A stretch of DNA of 64,000 nt, from NCBI GenBank assembly GCA_022419385.1, contig JAJUBI010000001.1:4898001-4962000 (forward strand), read 5' to 3'. Source of the DNA: Paraconiothyrium sp. Pb-2020. Taxonomy: Eukaryota > Ascomycota > Dothideomycetes > Pleosporales > Didymosphaeriaceae. Of this stretch, positions 21,494-30,955 are shown in pieces. Below the pieces are notes generated by a model. That model was given only the letters and a program-made list of their open reading frames with translations, was not told the origin of the DNA and searched no databases. The position numbers and the translations under genes were made by a program. Numbering within the stretch: position 1 is the stretch's first letter; each line of letters opens with the position of its first letter.

Positions 21494-24235
21494 TCACAAA
21501 CTTTGCGTGCGCTCCAGTGTTTCCACCATCACCTGCCACATGGCAAATGTGTCGCGCGATGCGGTGTGGTATTGATAATCGACCGGCCCACACAAGGATT
21601 GGTGGGCATAGCACTGGGTACGATATCTTAACTGAGCAGCTCTCTGTATGGTTCGTGACACGGCGAGCGGCTGCATGATGTTATCCTGGCCATCCGCAAT
21701 TTTGTTGAAACCGGGGGCCTTGAGAGAGAACAACCTATCGTCGCAATCGTATGCCTTCTTAAAGACATGCATATCTGTTATGCAGTCCCAGGACAGGAGC
21801 CGGTGGGTATTAGTCTGGAAACCAGCATCTCGAATCTGCTGACCAACTTCCGCGTATGTCATGCCGTGGGTCTGGCGGAGACCGTACGTATTCATGATCT
21901 TTGCTCTGTGCCAACGTTTCTCTTTACATATGGCCTCATGGCTAACCATAGCTCATTTGTTGACATACCATAATCAAACGTGGTACCAACAATGCTGGCG
22001 CCAGTACGGAAGTCCCTGATCGAAATTTCCAAACCGACGGCAATGTACGGATTTTGCACTGGGAGATACTCCACATCAACCAGCCACACAACATATCTGT
22101 CTGTTAAGTCACGGATGGATTGAACTAGTGCCAATGACCGTGGTGTGGCGTGCTCTCCGAAGTCGACATCCTGTCGTTCGGCCCGCCGCCTCGTTCGGCT
22201 CTTCTCCGTTGAGACAGGTAATAGCTGTACCAGCTTCTCAGCGGCAATAATATGGTGTATTGAGCAGTATAAAGAATCAGGCAGCATCGGAAGCGGGCAA
22301 AAGAACGAGAATGCACATGAGGGCATCCCGTTGACGGACTTCGCGTTGTGTGATGCCACGTGGACCGTTCTCCGTTTGTGCACTGAAGTGTAGTTACTAC
22401 CATCAAGCATGTAGGCTCTGAGGTCGAATGGTGTGCTGGTTTCCTCGTTGTCTGGCTGGTCGCTGTTGCTGACATCTTCAGTGTCCATATGGTCGCTGTC
22501 GTCCACTCCCAGATGCAGTCCGTACCCATCAGCCTGACTGCCAAAGGCTTGTGTAGTGAACACAAAATCGGACAAGTTCAAAGATTTAAAGGGCGTTACG
22601 TCTGGCATTGTCAACCGAGTTAGCTTAATGCGCCGGTACAGGTCCTGCGCGTGAGCCTCTACGGAGCTAAACGTGGTTATAAGTTCGAATGCCCGGCGGT
22701 TGTTTTCTCGAACTGTCTTAGCGGGGCAGTTCCTCGTCATTGCAGTAAACGACATCGAGCCGATGTCCTCACAAAGATCGACGTCCTTCACGTGCGCCGC
22801 CGTCGCCATGAACGGTACGAAAAACCATTCGACCCAGCGACCATCTTCTTTGTCATACAGATGTAAGCGCGTCTATGTCTCTACGGCTTGGATGCCCAAA
22901 CTAACCTTCTGGACAACACACCGTGTCCTAGACTCTACGTCTTGTAAACATAGAATTGGTTGGTCGCGGAAGACCTCAAAGAGTCTGGGATGGGTCCGTG
23001 AATACGGCATACAACGGGAAGCCTTGCTAGGAGTGATAGGATGAAATCTTGAAGCCCCCCCGTATTTGAAGTCGCTGCTTGACGTGCCACACTCATTCTT
23101 AGAACCCCTGATCCAAAAGTGTACGGGGAACAACGTGAATTGGTTGTCAGATCCGACAATAAAAAGGGCAAGGTTTTGTCGGCAAGAGGGACCGCCTTCA
23201 GGGTTTGCTATCAAAACCGGAACAACCCGTTTGAACTATAGAGATACTGTTAGTATATGTGCCCAACAGCAGAAAGCTCTATTACCGATAAGCTCGCCCG
23301 GGCGGTTGCGCGCGACACAATCGCAAGGGCGTCTCTCTCGCTCCTGTCGTATACCGACAGCGGGCGCATGATCATCGGGAATCGTCTATTCGGGTTGTTG
23401 AGATAGACCGCGTTATTCTTCTGGCCTGATAAACAGAGACTTGTGTTAACACAAAATCGGGTGTACACTTCTCTCACGACTTCCAACACCGTGGAGTCCA
23501 CCAGACTCGGACCCGGAAAGGTGTAGGACTGTTGACTCGTTGGGTCGAACTGCAACGGCGCGATGCTAGTGAGCATGCCACGCGCAGGTACCCCAATGTG
23601 GGGGGTGTATATCTTCTGCCCGACGGCTTTGTAGTATTCCGAATCAGAAAGGGTCTTAGCGCCGATGAATGGGTTGATATGGGTCCATGCCATTTCAGTG
23701 AGGTCGGCGTTACCAGCGTGTGGCATCAGGGTGGTTGTTAGGCATCCCTGTAGGACGTTGTATCTTGCCATCTCCACAATATGTTCGGGCGTGTAAGCCC
23801 CTCGTGGGCTCGTTGGGGAATGTATCTCGCCATCGCTCTCGCTCTCGCTCTCGCCGTCCCTGTCGCTGTCGCTCTCGTGGTTGTAAGGGATCTGGGATTC
23901 TGGCACTGGCATGGGCGTGGGCGTGGGCGGCGCAGCTGCATTTGATGTGTTACTGGTGTAGTTAGCCTATTGTAATAGAGTACATAAGAGCTGGTTTACC
24001 TGGCATAGCGCTCAGATTCAGTTGCGTTAGATTCAGTTGGGGCGCGTTCGCACAGCATCCGATGCAGCTTTCGAGCCCTGTTCCTTCGGCGTCGGGAGTT
24101 CCAAGCCTTCGAATCGACGAGACGATGATCGACGAAGTTCTTGACGATCTGGCGACTTGGTTGCGACAAGTTCGGGTGGACATGGCGGAAGTCGACGGCG
24201 AGCTTTGCTAGAGAGGTTTGCTTCTGCTTTGCCAT
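21494..24235 (-). pseudogene. DEDDh exonuclease-like fungal protein, nonsense and frame change
   Basis: Exon 1 (24235-24000), exon 2 (23952-23286) and exon 3 (from 23235) join in phase through short introns, the second with a TACTAAC branch site. Exon 1 is basic (NSRRRRNRARK); exon 2 starts with an acidic DSD/ESES tract. Exon 3 is open but for one TAG at 22873-22875, after which the same frame continues naturally (LYDKEDGRWVEWFF). A Cys/His cluster (C-x5-C-x8-C-x3-HH) follows. The C-terminal domain has WLVDVEYL (DxE), SWDCITDMHVF and YHTASRDT (HxAxxD), the motif set of DEDDh 3'-5' exonucleases. Near 21950 the frame must change by one base; a 65-nt intron from 21973 is a weaker alternative. 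Length would be about 860-880 residues. Substrate is unknown, and the gene may be inactive. Confidence 0.65.
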
Positions 24236-24259
24236 GATGCATAAGAAGGGCGCAGTCGA

Positions 24260-24284
24260 AGAGAGAGAGAGAGAGAGAGAGAGC
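24260..24284. repeat. (GA)n microsatellite
   Basis: A run of about twelve GA dinucleotides lies just upstream of the start codon of the exonuclease-like gene, so it falls in that gene's 5' UTR or core promoter, where it reads as CT repeats on the coding strand. Confidence 0.9.
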
Positions 24285-24471
24285 AGTCCACGAAGGAGAT
24301 ATGGGATGCAGGTGTCAGGTCCTTGAGATGATTCAAGGGTGCGTCTTCCCTTGTGTCTACCCTCCACGTAGAATTACGTGATGTGAAGCATCACCAATCA
24401 GAAGACTATTAAGTAAGGTGCGGCGGTGTGGCAGCCAGCGTTGTCATGCGCACGTCGTAGGTAAGCGTAAC

Positions 24472-24752
24472 GTGCAACGCTCCTTCCTTCCTTCCATCGT
24501 CCCTCTCCCCTCTCACCCACCTGCCTTCCATCGTTCCTCTCCCTTCCCACCCACCATCTCCACATCTGTCTCTCCATCACCTTATTTCATTCGAAACGTG
24601 TCCGGATAGTAAGAGTGAAGTGCAACGCTCCTTCCTTCCTTCCTTCCTTCCTTCCATTATTACTCTGCCCTCCTACCTACCATCTTCGCGTCTGTCTCTC
24701 CACTCCTTCGCCTTATATCGTTCCCTTCGCCTTATTTCGTTCGAAACGTGTC
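24472..24752. repeat. Imperfect tandem duplication, about 130 bp, pyrimidine-rich
   Basis: Copy A (24472-24602) and copy B (24620-24752) both begin with gtgcaacgctccttccttcc and both end with ccttatttc, one varied base, then ttcgaaacgtgtc. Between these ends each copy holds CT-rich sequence including tctgtctctcca. The (CTTC)n run is longer in copy B. The duplication sits directly upstream of a small plus-strand open frame at 24765. Confidence 0.8.
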
Positions 24753-24764
24753 ACGCGAAGCACT

Positions 24765-25010
24765 ATGCTGTCCAAGAAAGCGGTATTGTCTGAAAAGGAC
24801 ACTAGTATGTGTCACTATATTCAGATGTTACCATACGCTCACTACGACGCAGGCATCTACAATACGATCGTTAAGCGTTTGCGCGCACGTGTGAAGGTCG
24901 ACCCTGTTACATTCGAGAATGCGACCAAAGCTGGCCAGCTATTCGCGAGGCAGATTCCTGAGCAACTTGCGGCGCGGATGCGCCTTCCCTATAGACCAAG
25001 TGTTATCTAA
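24765..25010 (+). CDS. Small hypothetical protein, 81 residues
   Basis: The open frame starts 12 bases after the pyrimidine-rich duplication, a position that fits fungal CT-rich leader sequences. The product is basic and helical (YNTIVKRLRARVKVDP, LFARQIPEQLAARM) and ends RPSVI. I do not recognise it. It could be a first exon or a remnant of a larger gene, since AT-rich relic-like sequence follows from about 25010. Support is weak: composition and a plausible leader only. Confidence 0.3.
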   Translation: MLSKKAVLSEKDTSMCHYIQMLPYAHYDAGIYNTIVKRLRARVKVDPVTFENATKAGQLFARQIPEQLAARMRLPYRPSVI

Positions 25011-25651
25011 AATAGTATAGAAAGTAGTCCTTTTTGCTCTGATAGTATAGAAATAGATAGTATGTATTAAGAGGTCTATAATAGATAGACAGGAAATTTA
25101 TCCGGCGGCCCACCCGGAGCCAGGAGAAGCGGAAGCGTCAGGTCGATTTGGATGATTCGTACGAGGGTTAGCGTGCATGTAGCAATAGTGCAGACGACAC
25201 GGATTATATGCCTATCCTCGTTACATCTCCTGGTGCTGCATGCTCTGAATTTACTAGTACTACATAGCAGCATCTATCAAGGAACAATTCATCCGTTCTC
25301 TCTCCGCGTTACGTCTGCTAGGCAACTAATCGCCCCGCTGTTATAGGCTCCTGCACAGTAGTGGGAAGGTACGGCCCGGGCAGGTCTCCACTTTCGCAAC
25401 GAGATGCAGAAGCAAGGATGATAAGCCTCACATCTAAGCGAAGGGGGCTCTTGATTGCTTGGGTACGAATAGAAACAGTTGAGACGGTCAAATGTGAATC
25501 CTTCTTCGGGAGATCCGCGATAGCTATCGTGACGTTTGTTGTCTCGAACGTCCTGTCGGAAACAGTATATTGTACGAGCCAATGCTAGTATAACATGTGT
25601 GGATGTAGCATATCATACCACTGCTCAAACCAAACCATCCTTCAACCCCCT
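25011..25651. other. Gene-free stretch, partly AT-rich
   Basis: The first 70 bases are AT-rich with repeated tagtatagaaa elements, resembling relic repeat DNA. The remainder is ordinary spacer up to the xylanase stop codon. No gene is seen. Confidence 0.35.
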
Positions 25652-26509
25652 TCAACTAAGTGTCATACTACAACTCCCACTTGGCACAGGATAACTTTTA
25701 TTACTAAAGCCCTCCGTCGCTAATATCATATAACTGTGCCCTCCCAGCCTCATTCCCAGCTTCTGCCACTCACTAAAATGCCTCCCCGTCGTCACCGTGC
25801 CATTGCTCCTTGGCTCCGTCCTCACAGACCAATACTGATAGAACGTGCTTGTGCCCTGTATCGACGGCTTATTCACGCGTTGGGATTGGTAGATGTTATA
25901 GGTCCCTTCTTCAAAGGTGAAATTGCCTTTGAGGCTCCACGGCTCGCCAGGCGCGAGGTCTCCGTGATTCTCCACGATGTAGTATTCGATCAGCGGCCCG
26001 GTGGTCCAGCCGTAGACGGCAAGGTAGCCGGGGCCTGTCGGGGTATAGGTGCCGCTGTACTTGACGGTACTATTTGGTGCCGTGATAATGAGCATATTGC
26101 CAAGGTTGTTTTAGGTGGAAGGGAAATGAGTACCGAGACCCCCCTGAGCTCCAGCCTTTGCCACAAACGAAGCCGCCACCTCCGGACCAGTTGGCTGTAT
26201 AGGAACCGCCGTTACCGTTGTTGCACCGATGACTGCCGCCACCTTCTTGCCTGGAGTTAGGAGTACAAGTCATTCTACGTGTCCATTTGATAGGAAGCCA
26301 GAGAGGTGGGGAAGGGAGTCTGCTGAGCCGAAGTGTGCAAACAATGTATACAAAGTTCAGACGTCATCTGCATCCAATACGGAGAAGTTGTAACCCAGAT
26401 TTACATACCAGAAGGACCAGTAGTAGCCTTGTCGTTCGAAGAGTTGGGGCGGTGATGTTAGCACAGCTGGGACGAGGAACGCGATTGCGAAGAGAATGGT
26501 GCGGAACAT
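25652..26509 (-). CDS. Endo-1,4-beta-xylanase, GH11, secreted
   Basis: Three exons, 26509-26409, 26250-26134 and 26069-25652, join in phase to 211 residues. The N-terminus MFRTILFAIAFLVPAVLTS is a signal peptide. The GH11 jelly-roll is clear: GYYWSFW, GGSYTANWSGGGGFVCGKGW, YLAVYGWTTGPLIEYYIVEN with the nucleophile glutamate, and ILATEGF with the acid/base glutamate. The enzyme cleaves xylan in plant cell walls outside the cell. The N-terminal strand region before WSFW is shorter than in most GH11 enzymes (about 30 residues including signal). The first intron (158 nt) is long; its acceptor was chosen because it restores the WQEGGGS frame, and the nearer AG at 26276-26275 would give a stop. No XlnR-type site was identified with certainty upstream. 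Confidence 0.9.
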
Positions 26510-27126
26510 GTTGTTTGATCTAGGGTCTCTTAATTTTGCATGGAGCGCAGACTACACGAACATGCACAGTTTATAATCAAGACGAAGGCTAGGTCTCCAC
26601 AAGCCAAGTCTCCCATAGATACCAATATAATTGGAGCTTACAAGACAACCTTTAGGCTGAAGCATTGCGATTTCTTGGCCTATCTGGTGGTCCTGTGGTG
26701 TGGGATCAAGTAGTATGCTGCTGACCAATAACAGTCGAGTGACGTTGGATCATCGAATGATGGGTTGCGGATGATATTGAGGCAAGCCGGCAGAAGTCGG
26801 TCGAGTATCGCGCACTTCGAGCTGCTCCCTACCGTACGCCTCTTGTGGGGTGCAGGATTGCATGAGCTCTCGAATGACCACTTTGTCACTAGAGAAGCCT
26901 GGACTGTATCAGAATAATGCCATTATTGGAAACAACGTCATTGGAAGAAGTGAAATGAGGTGTTATCTCGACAGCATGCGGAAAGCATTGAGATCAGACC
27001 AAGAAAAGAATTATGCATATTCGAATTCATAAATTACGTCGTCTACAGTACACACCATACATAATACCGCTTGAACGATATTTAAATTTCCATGTTCGAT
27101 GCTTCTCCCTCGCATGCATCACCTCT
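26510..27126. other. Upstream region of the xylanase gene
   Basis: This 617-bp spacer contains the promoter of the minus-strand xylanase gene and the 3' flank of the large secreted protein gene. No gene is seen. Confidence 0.3.
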
Positions 27127-29979
27127 TTACACACAATGATCCCTCACCATCACCTCATCACACAACCCATCATCACATTGCTTATCGCACTTGGCTCCCG
27201 GGAAAACATACACATACGGCTGGCCAGGTACCTTGAACTGCTTGCTGAAGTCCTTGTTCGAACTATCGCTGAGCTTGTACCCAGCGCGGCAAGCGCAGTA
27301 GTACTTGCTTCCGCCAGCAGTCGTGCATCCACTAGACTCATGGTCGCACAGATTTTCGGCGGGGTTGAACGGATTGCACTGCTTAGGGCAGACACCTGCG
27401 AGAGTTGAACCGGTGAAGGTGTCGCCTGAGTCTTCCTTACCAGCAGGGAGGCCAACTTTACCAGCTTCGCCGGTGGCTTCGGCAGAGTCTCCACCCTTGG
27501 CTTCAGTGGCAGGAGCCTCACCCTCCTTCTCCGAGGCGAGGGTAACAAATGTTGTAGGAGCAGCAAAGTCGGGAGTTCCGGTGACAGCGGTCGGGGCGCC
27601 TTCAACGCTGGGTGCTTCACCTGAAAGTGGGGCACCGGTGGGCTGAACCCCAGGAGCACTTCCAGATGGCTGTTCGTCAGAAGGTTTGCCCGCAAGTCCA
27701 GTATCGCTCGGTTTACTGGGCTTGCTGCCCTTCTTGTTCTTGCAGCTCTTGGGGCACTTGCCCTTGGACTTCTTCTTTTTTCCCTTGGCGCTGTTGTTCT
27801 CGCTGCCACTTGACGTTCCACTGCTATCCTTGGCTCCACTTGAACTCGCTGTGCTATTCTTGGCGCTGTCGGGGGAGCCAGACTCCTTGGGCTTCTGCAA
27901 GTCATTCAGCCAGTCGGGAAGGGTACTTCCGGAAACACCGTCCCCACTGTCAGCAGCGCTGTCATTCTCCCCAGCACGTTGACCTTTGGAACCCTTCTGT
28001 AGCTGATCCGAGATCTCCTTGTCGTTCTGAGACGAGCCGCTTGGGCTGGAATCCTTGTCTTGCCCTTGACCTTGGGAGGGCTTGTCTTGGCTTTGGTCTT
28101 GAGAGCCCTGAGATTCATCGCCGCCCTCAGAGGAGTCAGCAATCTTCTTCGACGGCCATTTGAACCCCGTAAAACCGCCAGAGGACGGGGCACCATCGGT
28201 AACCTCACGCTTGTAATCGGAGGTGTAGACAACGTTGTCGTCAACGGTGACAGCGATACGGTGAGGAGTCTTACTAGTCTTCTTGGACTTCTTCTTCTTG
28301 TACTTTCTTTTTCCGCCGGTCTCTTTGGCGTGCTCGGCGGATGATGTGCTTGAGGAGTGGTCATCGGAGGGTTTGCCACCATGTTGACTATCGGAGGATG
28401 GTTCGGGAGAGCTAGAGCCGTCGTTTTCAAGGCACCATTCAGGGCATTCCTCTTCAGAATCATCGCCAGAATGATCTGGTCCGTTACCCTTGGTCGGGTT
28501 CTTGCCATGGCTCTTACTCTGGCCGTTCGGGCCGTTGCCGTAATCTTCACCGTCATACTCCGTAGTATCTTCAACAGCGTTACCAGAGCTGTAGGGCGCT
28601 AAGGAAGGGTCCTTAGGATCTTGGCCAGGACGTCGGCCATGTGGGCTACTGCCTTGACCCTCTGCATCATACTGGGTGTTGTCATCGCCGTCATAGCCGG
28701 ATGGACCGATCGGAGGCTGCTGTGGGATATAGGGCCCATCGTTCGCACCGGTAAAAGGATCATAAGGTGGAGCATCGGATGATGGCTGGCCACCAGTAGC
28801 TCCAACAACCCCATTGTCGCCGCTAGCTGGCGGTTGTAGACCGGAATCGAAGGCGTTAGCTTCCAAGCCAGTGGTATCACCTGGGGCTGTTGCTTGAATA
28901 GGAGTCGAATCTGTGGGAGGGACAGGCGTCTCATCGCCAGAGACGGGAATAGGTACATCAGCAGCATTTGGGACGACACCCTCATTTGGAAGTGGCGGTT
29001 GAGCCGAAGGGTCATCCAAGGCATTAGTAGACAGTGCGTCACCTCCAGCCTGGTCGTCAGCAATCGCAAGTCCAGAAACTGGCTGATTATTCGTGTTCGC
29101 GATGGGAGCAGGAGCAGCTAATACGGAGGCGTCATTGACATTGTTTTCCGCCGGAGCTGGAGCAAGGCTGTCTGCCGGAGACGGAAGGTTGCTACCTGTG
29201 TCACCTACGGCGTCATTGGTAGCTCCGTCCACAGTAGCGGGTGCAGGAGTAGCATTTGCAGCATCTGCAGCACCGATTAAACCATCGGTAGAATCATCCA
29301 ACGTCACAGGGGCAACTTGGTCGGTCCCATCCTGCGCCTGCACTTCAGGTTCGTCAAGTGCAAACGAGCCAAAACCACCAATCCCGTTGGAGCTTGCGGT
29401 ACTTGCTGTACTTGCTGTACTTGCGGTATTTGCGGTACTTGCTGGCAGCCCTGGTCCAACCGGAGGAATGATGGGGAGTCTTGTCCCAGACGCAAGGGGC
29501 AAGCCTCGAATCGCAGACGATATACCAGCCGCGAGCACGCCGCCAATCCCCGAAAGTGACCGTGTAACGGGTAGAATAGAGGAGCCAAACTGAACTCCGT
29601 TGAGCGAGTTGTCTGAAGGTAGAGTTGCTGCAGGGAGCACAACATCGTTTGTTCCTGGAGGAATGACGGCGTCAGCTGTTGGTACCGCAGGGAGCACAAC
29701 ATCGTTTGTTCCTTGGGGAATGACGGCGTCAGCTATTGATACCGCAGGGAGCACAACATCGTTCGTTCCTGGAGGAATGACGGCGTCAGCTGTTGGTACC
29801 GCACTGAACGGTCCAGTTGCGGTAGGGAGATCTGAGAACCCTACACCTGGTGGCAACGTGCTACCGTTGTCCACGAAGATGTCCACAATCTGCCCAGGCG
29901 TTGGAGATTCGATGACTAATGCTCCAAATTGTGCCTGTGCGGCCTGCAAGAGCAGCGCTCCGGCCACGTAAGCCTTCAT
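27127..29979 (-). CDS. Large secreted repeat protein with Cys-rich EGF-like C-terminus
   Basis: A single exon of 950 codons. A signal peptide (MKAYVAGALLLQAAQA) precedes a short conserved-looking segment (ALVIESPTPGQIVDIFVDNG). Residues of about 60-115 contain three 19-residue repeats built on ADAVIPPGTNDVVLP. The middle 600 residues are disordered, Pro/Asp/Asn/Gly-rich, with two Lys blocks (KRKYKKKKSKKTSK and GKKKKSKGKCPKSCKNKKG). The last 100 residues hold about a dozen cysteines with a CACRAGYK element like an EGF loop (VCPKQCNPF, CDHESSGC, CDKQCDDGLC). The design suggests a wall-bound or extracellular-matrix protein with a folded C-terminal module. I do not recognise a named family. No GPI signal follows the terminal HCV. 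Confidence 0.75.
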   Translation of the reverse strand: MKAYVAGALLLQAAQAQFGALVIESPTPGQIVDIFVDNGSTLPPGVGFSDLPTATGPFSAVPTADAVIPPGTNDVVLPAVSIADAVIPQGTNDVVLPAVPTADAVIPPGTNDVVLPAATLPSDNSLNGVQFGSSILPVTRSLSGIGGVLAAGISSAIRGLPLASGTRLPIIPPVGPGLPASTANTASTASTASTASSNGIGGFGSFALDEPEVQAQDGTDQVAPVTLDDSTDGLIGAADAANATPAPATVDGATNDAVGDTGSNLPSPADSLAPAPAENNVNDASVLAAPAPIANTNNQPVSGLAIADDQAGGDALSTNALDDPSAQPPLPNEGVVPNAADVPIPVSGDETPVPPTDSTPIQATAPGDTTGLEANAFDSGLQPPASGDNGVVGATGGQPSSDAPPYDPFTGANDGPYIPQQPPIGPSGYDGDDNTQYDAEGQGSSPHGRRPGQDPKDPSLAPYSSGNAVEDTTEYDGEDYGNGPNGQSKSHGKNPTKGNGPDHSGDDSEEECPEWCLENDGSSSPEPSSDSQHGGKPSDDHSSSTSSAEHAKETGGKRKYKKKKSKKTSKTPHRIAVTVDDNVVYTSDYKREVTDGAPSSGGFTGFKWPSKKIADSSEGGDESQGSQDQSQDKPSQGQGQDKDSSPSGSSQNDKEISDQLQKGSKGQRAGENDSAADSGDGVSGSTLPDWLNDLQKPKESGSPDSAKNSTASSSGAKDSSGTSSGSENNSAKGKKKKSKGKCPKSCKNKKGSKPSKPSDTGLAGKPSDEQPSGSAPGVQPTGAPLSGEAPSVEGAPTAVTGTPDFAAPTTFVTLASEKEGEAPATEAKGGDSAEATGEAGKVGLPAGKEDSGDTFTGSTLAGVCPKQCNPFNPAENLCDHESSGCTTAGGSKYYCACRAGYKLSDSSNKDFSKQFKVPGQPYVYVFPGAKCDKQCDDGLCDEVMVRDHCV
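29634..29803. repeat. Three 57-bp tandem coding repeats
   Basis: Units starting ggagcacaac at 29634, 29691 and 29748 recur with exact 57-bp spacing and few differences. They encode the 19-residue repeats of the secreted protein on the minus strand. High nucleotide identity implies recent expansion or homogenisation. Confidence 0.85.
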
Positions 29980-30955
29980 GGTGGCCCGCCGTTAAAGAAA
30001 GACAAAAGGAGGGACACGGCCTTTCCAAAAGAATGTGTGGCCGGTAACGAGTGACGAGAAGGATGGAAGGCCTAGACATAGTGTGAGACTGTCGCATTCT
30101 CTAGTTATAGGTGAGATCCTCTGTGTTGAATTCTTTGAACCACAACAACCCTTCAAGAAGTGTTCACTAGCTTCATCGAGACGCCAGGGCAGGTGATGCT
30201 GCCGAGCTCGTGAAAACACTGGTTGATTACAACGGCTGTTGCCATGTTTACCCGTTGGCATGTTGAACTGATTGCGTGTCTGCGTTCTGGCTCATTCTTG
30301 TTAGCGGAATGTGGACATCCAAAACAACCAGCACGCGTCATAAGCGAAACCTCTCGACTCCGAACGAACGATTGGACGCGGAAAAGGGAAGGTTCTTGCC
30401 GACAGCAGCAAGCGTAAGATGGGTGCGACTAGCTATGTATGTACGGAAAATTTGAAGTGGCGCCATAGATCAATTATCTCTGTATACCCAGCAAATTGTG
30501 TGATACATGACGTTGAGGATACTCCTTGATGATTCGTTATCTCATCCCTAAGTACACAATGTGCGATGTAATAGCAAACCGCAGGCATCCGTTCGGCCTT
30601 GGATTTACTTCCCCGCTGACGTGCAACAGTCAACACAATTAGCGACTGTTGGTCAGGAGAAACATTAGCGATGCGGTTTTTTCGACCTTGAGGACTTCGC
30701 TATCCGTGCCCTCGATCTGACCACATATGTACAGGTCACATGATGGAATCGGAAATGGCGTCCTGTATAAGTAGTCATTTGCCCTCACGATATACTTTCA
30801 GGTTCCGAACAAAGCACATGCTGTTCGCATATTGTTACTGTTCGAAAGTGAGATTATGATCTTCGTGGTATTGAAGACTCACCAATGCCAAGCGAACGAC
30901 CCGAACGCCGTGGCTATGCATATAAACAGAACCAACCCACATCCAGGCAGTACAA
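29980..30955. other. Gene-free spacer
   Basis: This 976-bp stretch holds the promoter of the large secreted protein gene and the 3' flank of SRP54. No gene or repeat is seen. Confidence 0.3.

Noticed and set aside
21909..21973. 65-nt intron (gtatgt...gag) joining the two C-terminal frames of the exonuclease-like gene
   Set aside because: The phase works, but it removes residues at a place where the frames otherwise overlap naturally; kept only as an alternative.
22873..22905. 33-nt intron removing the TAG of the exonuclease-like gene
   Set aside because: Shorter than every other intron in the window and a multiple of three; a point nonsense change is simpler.
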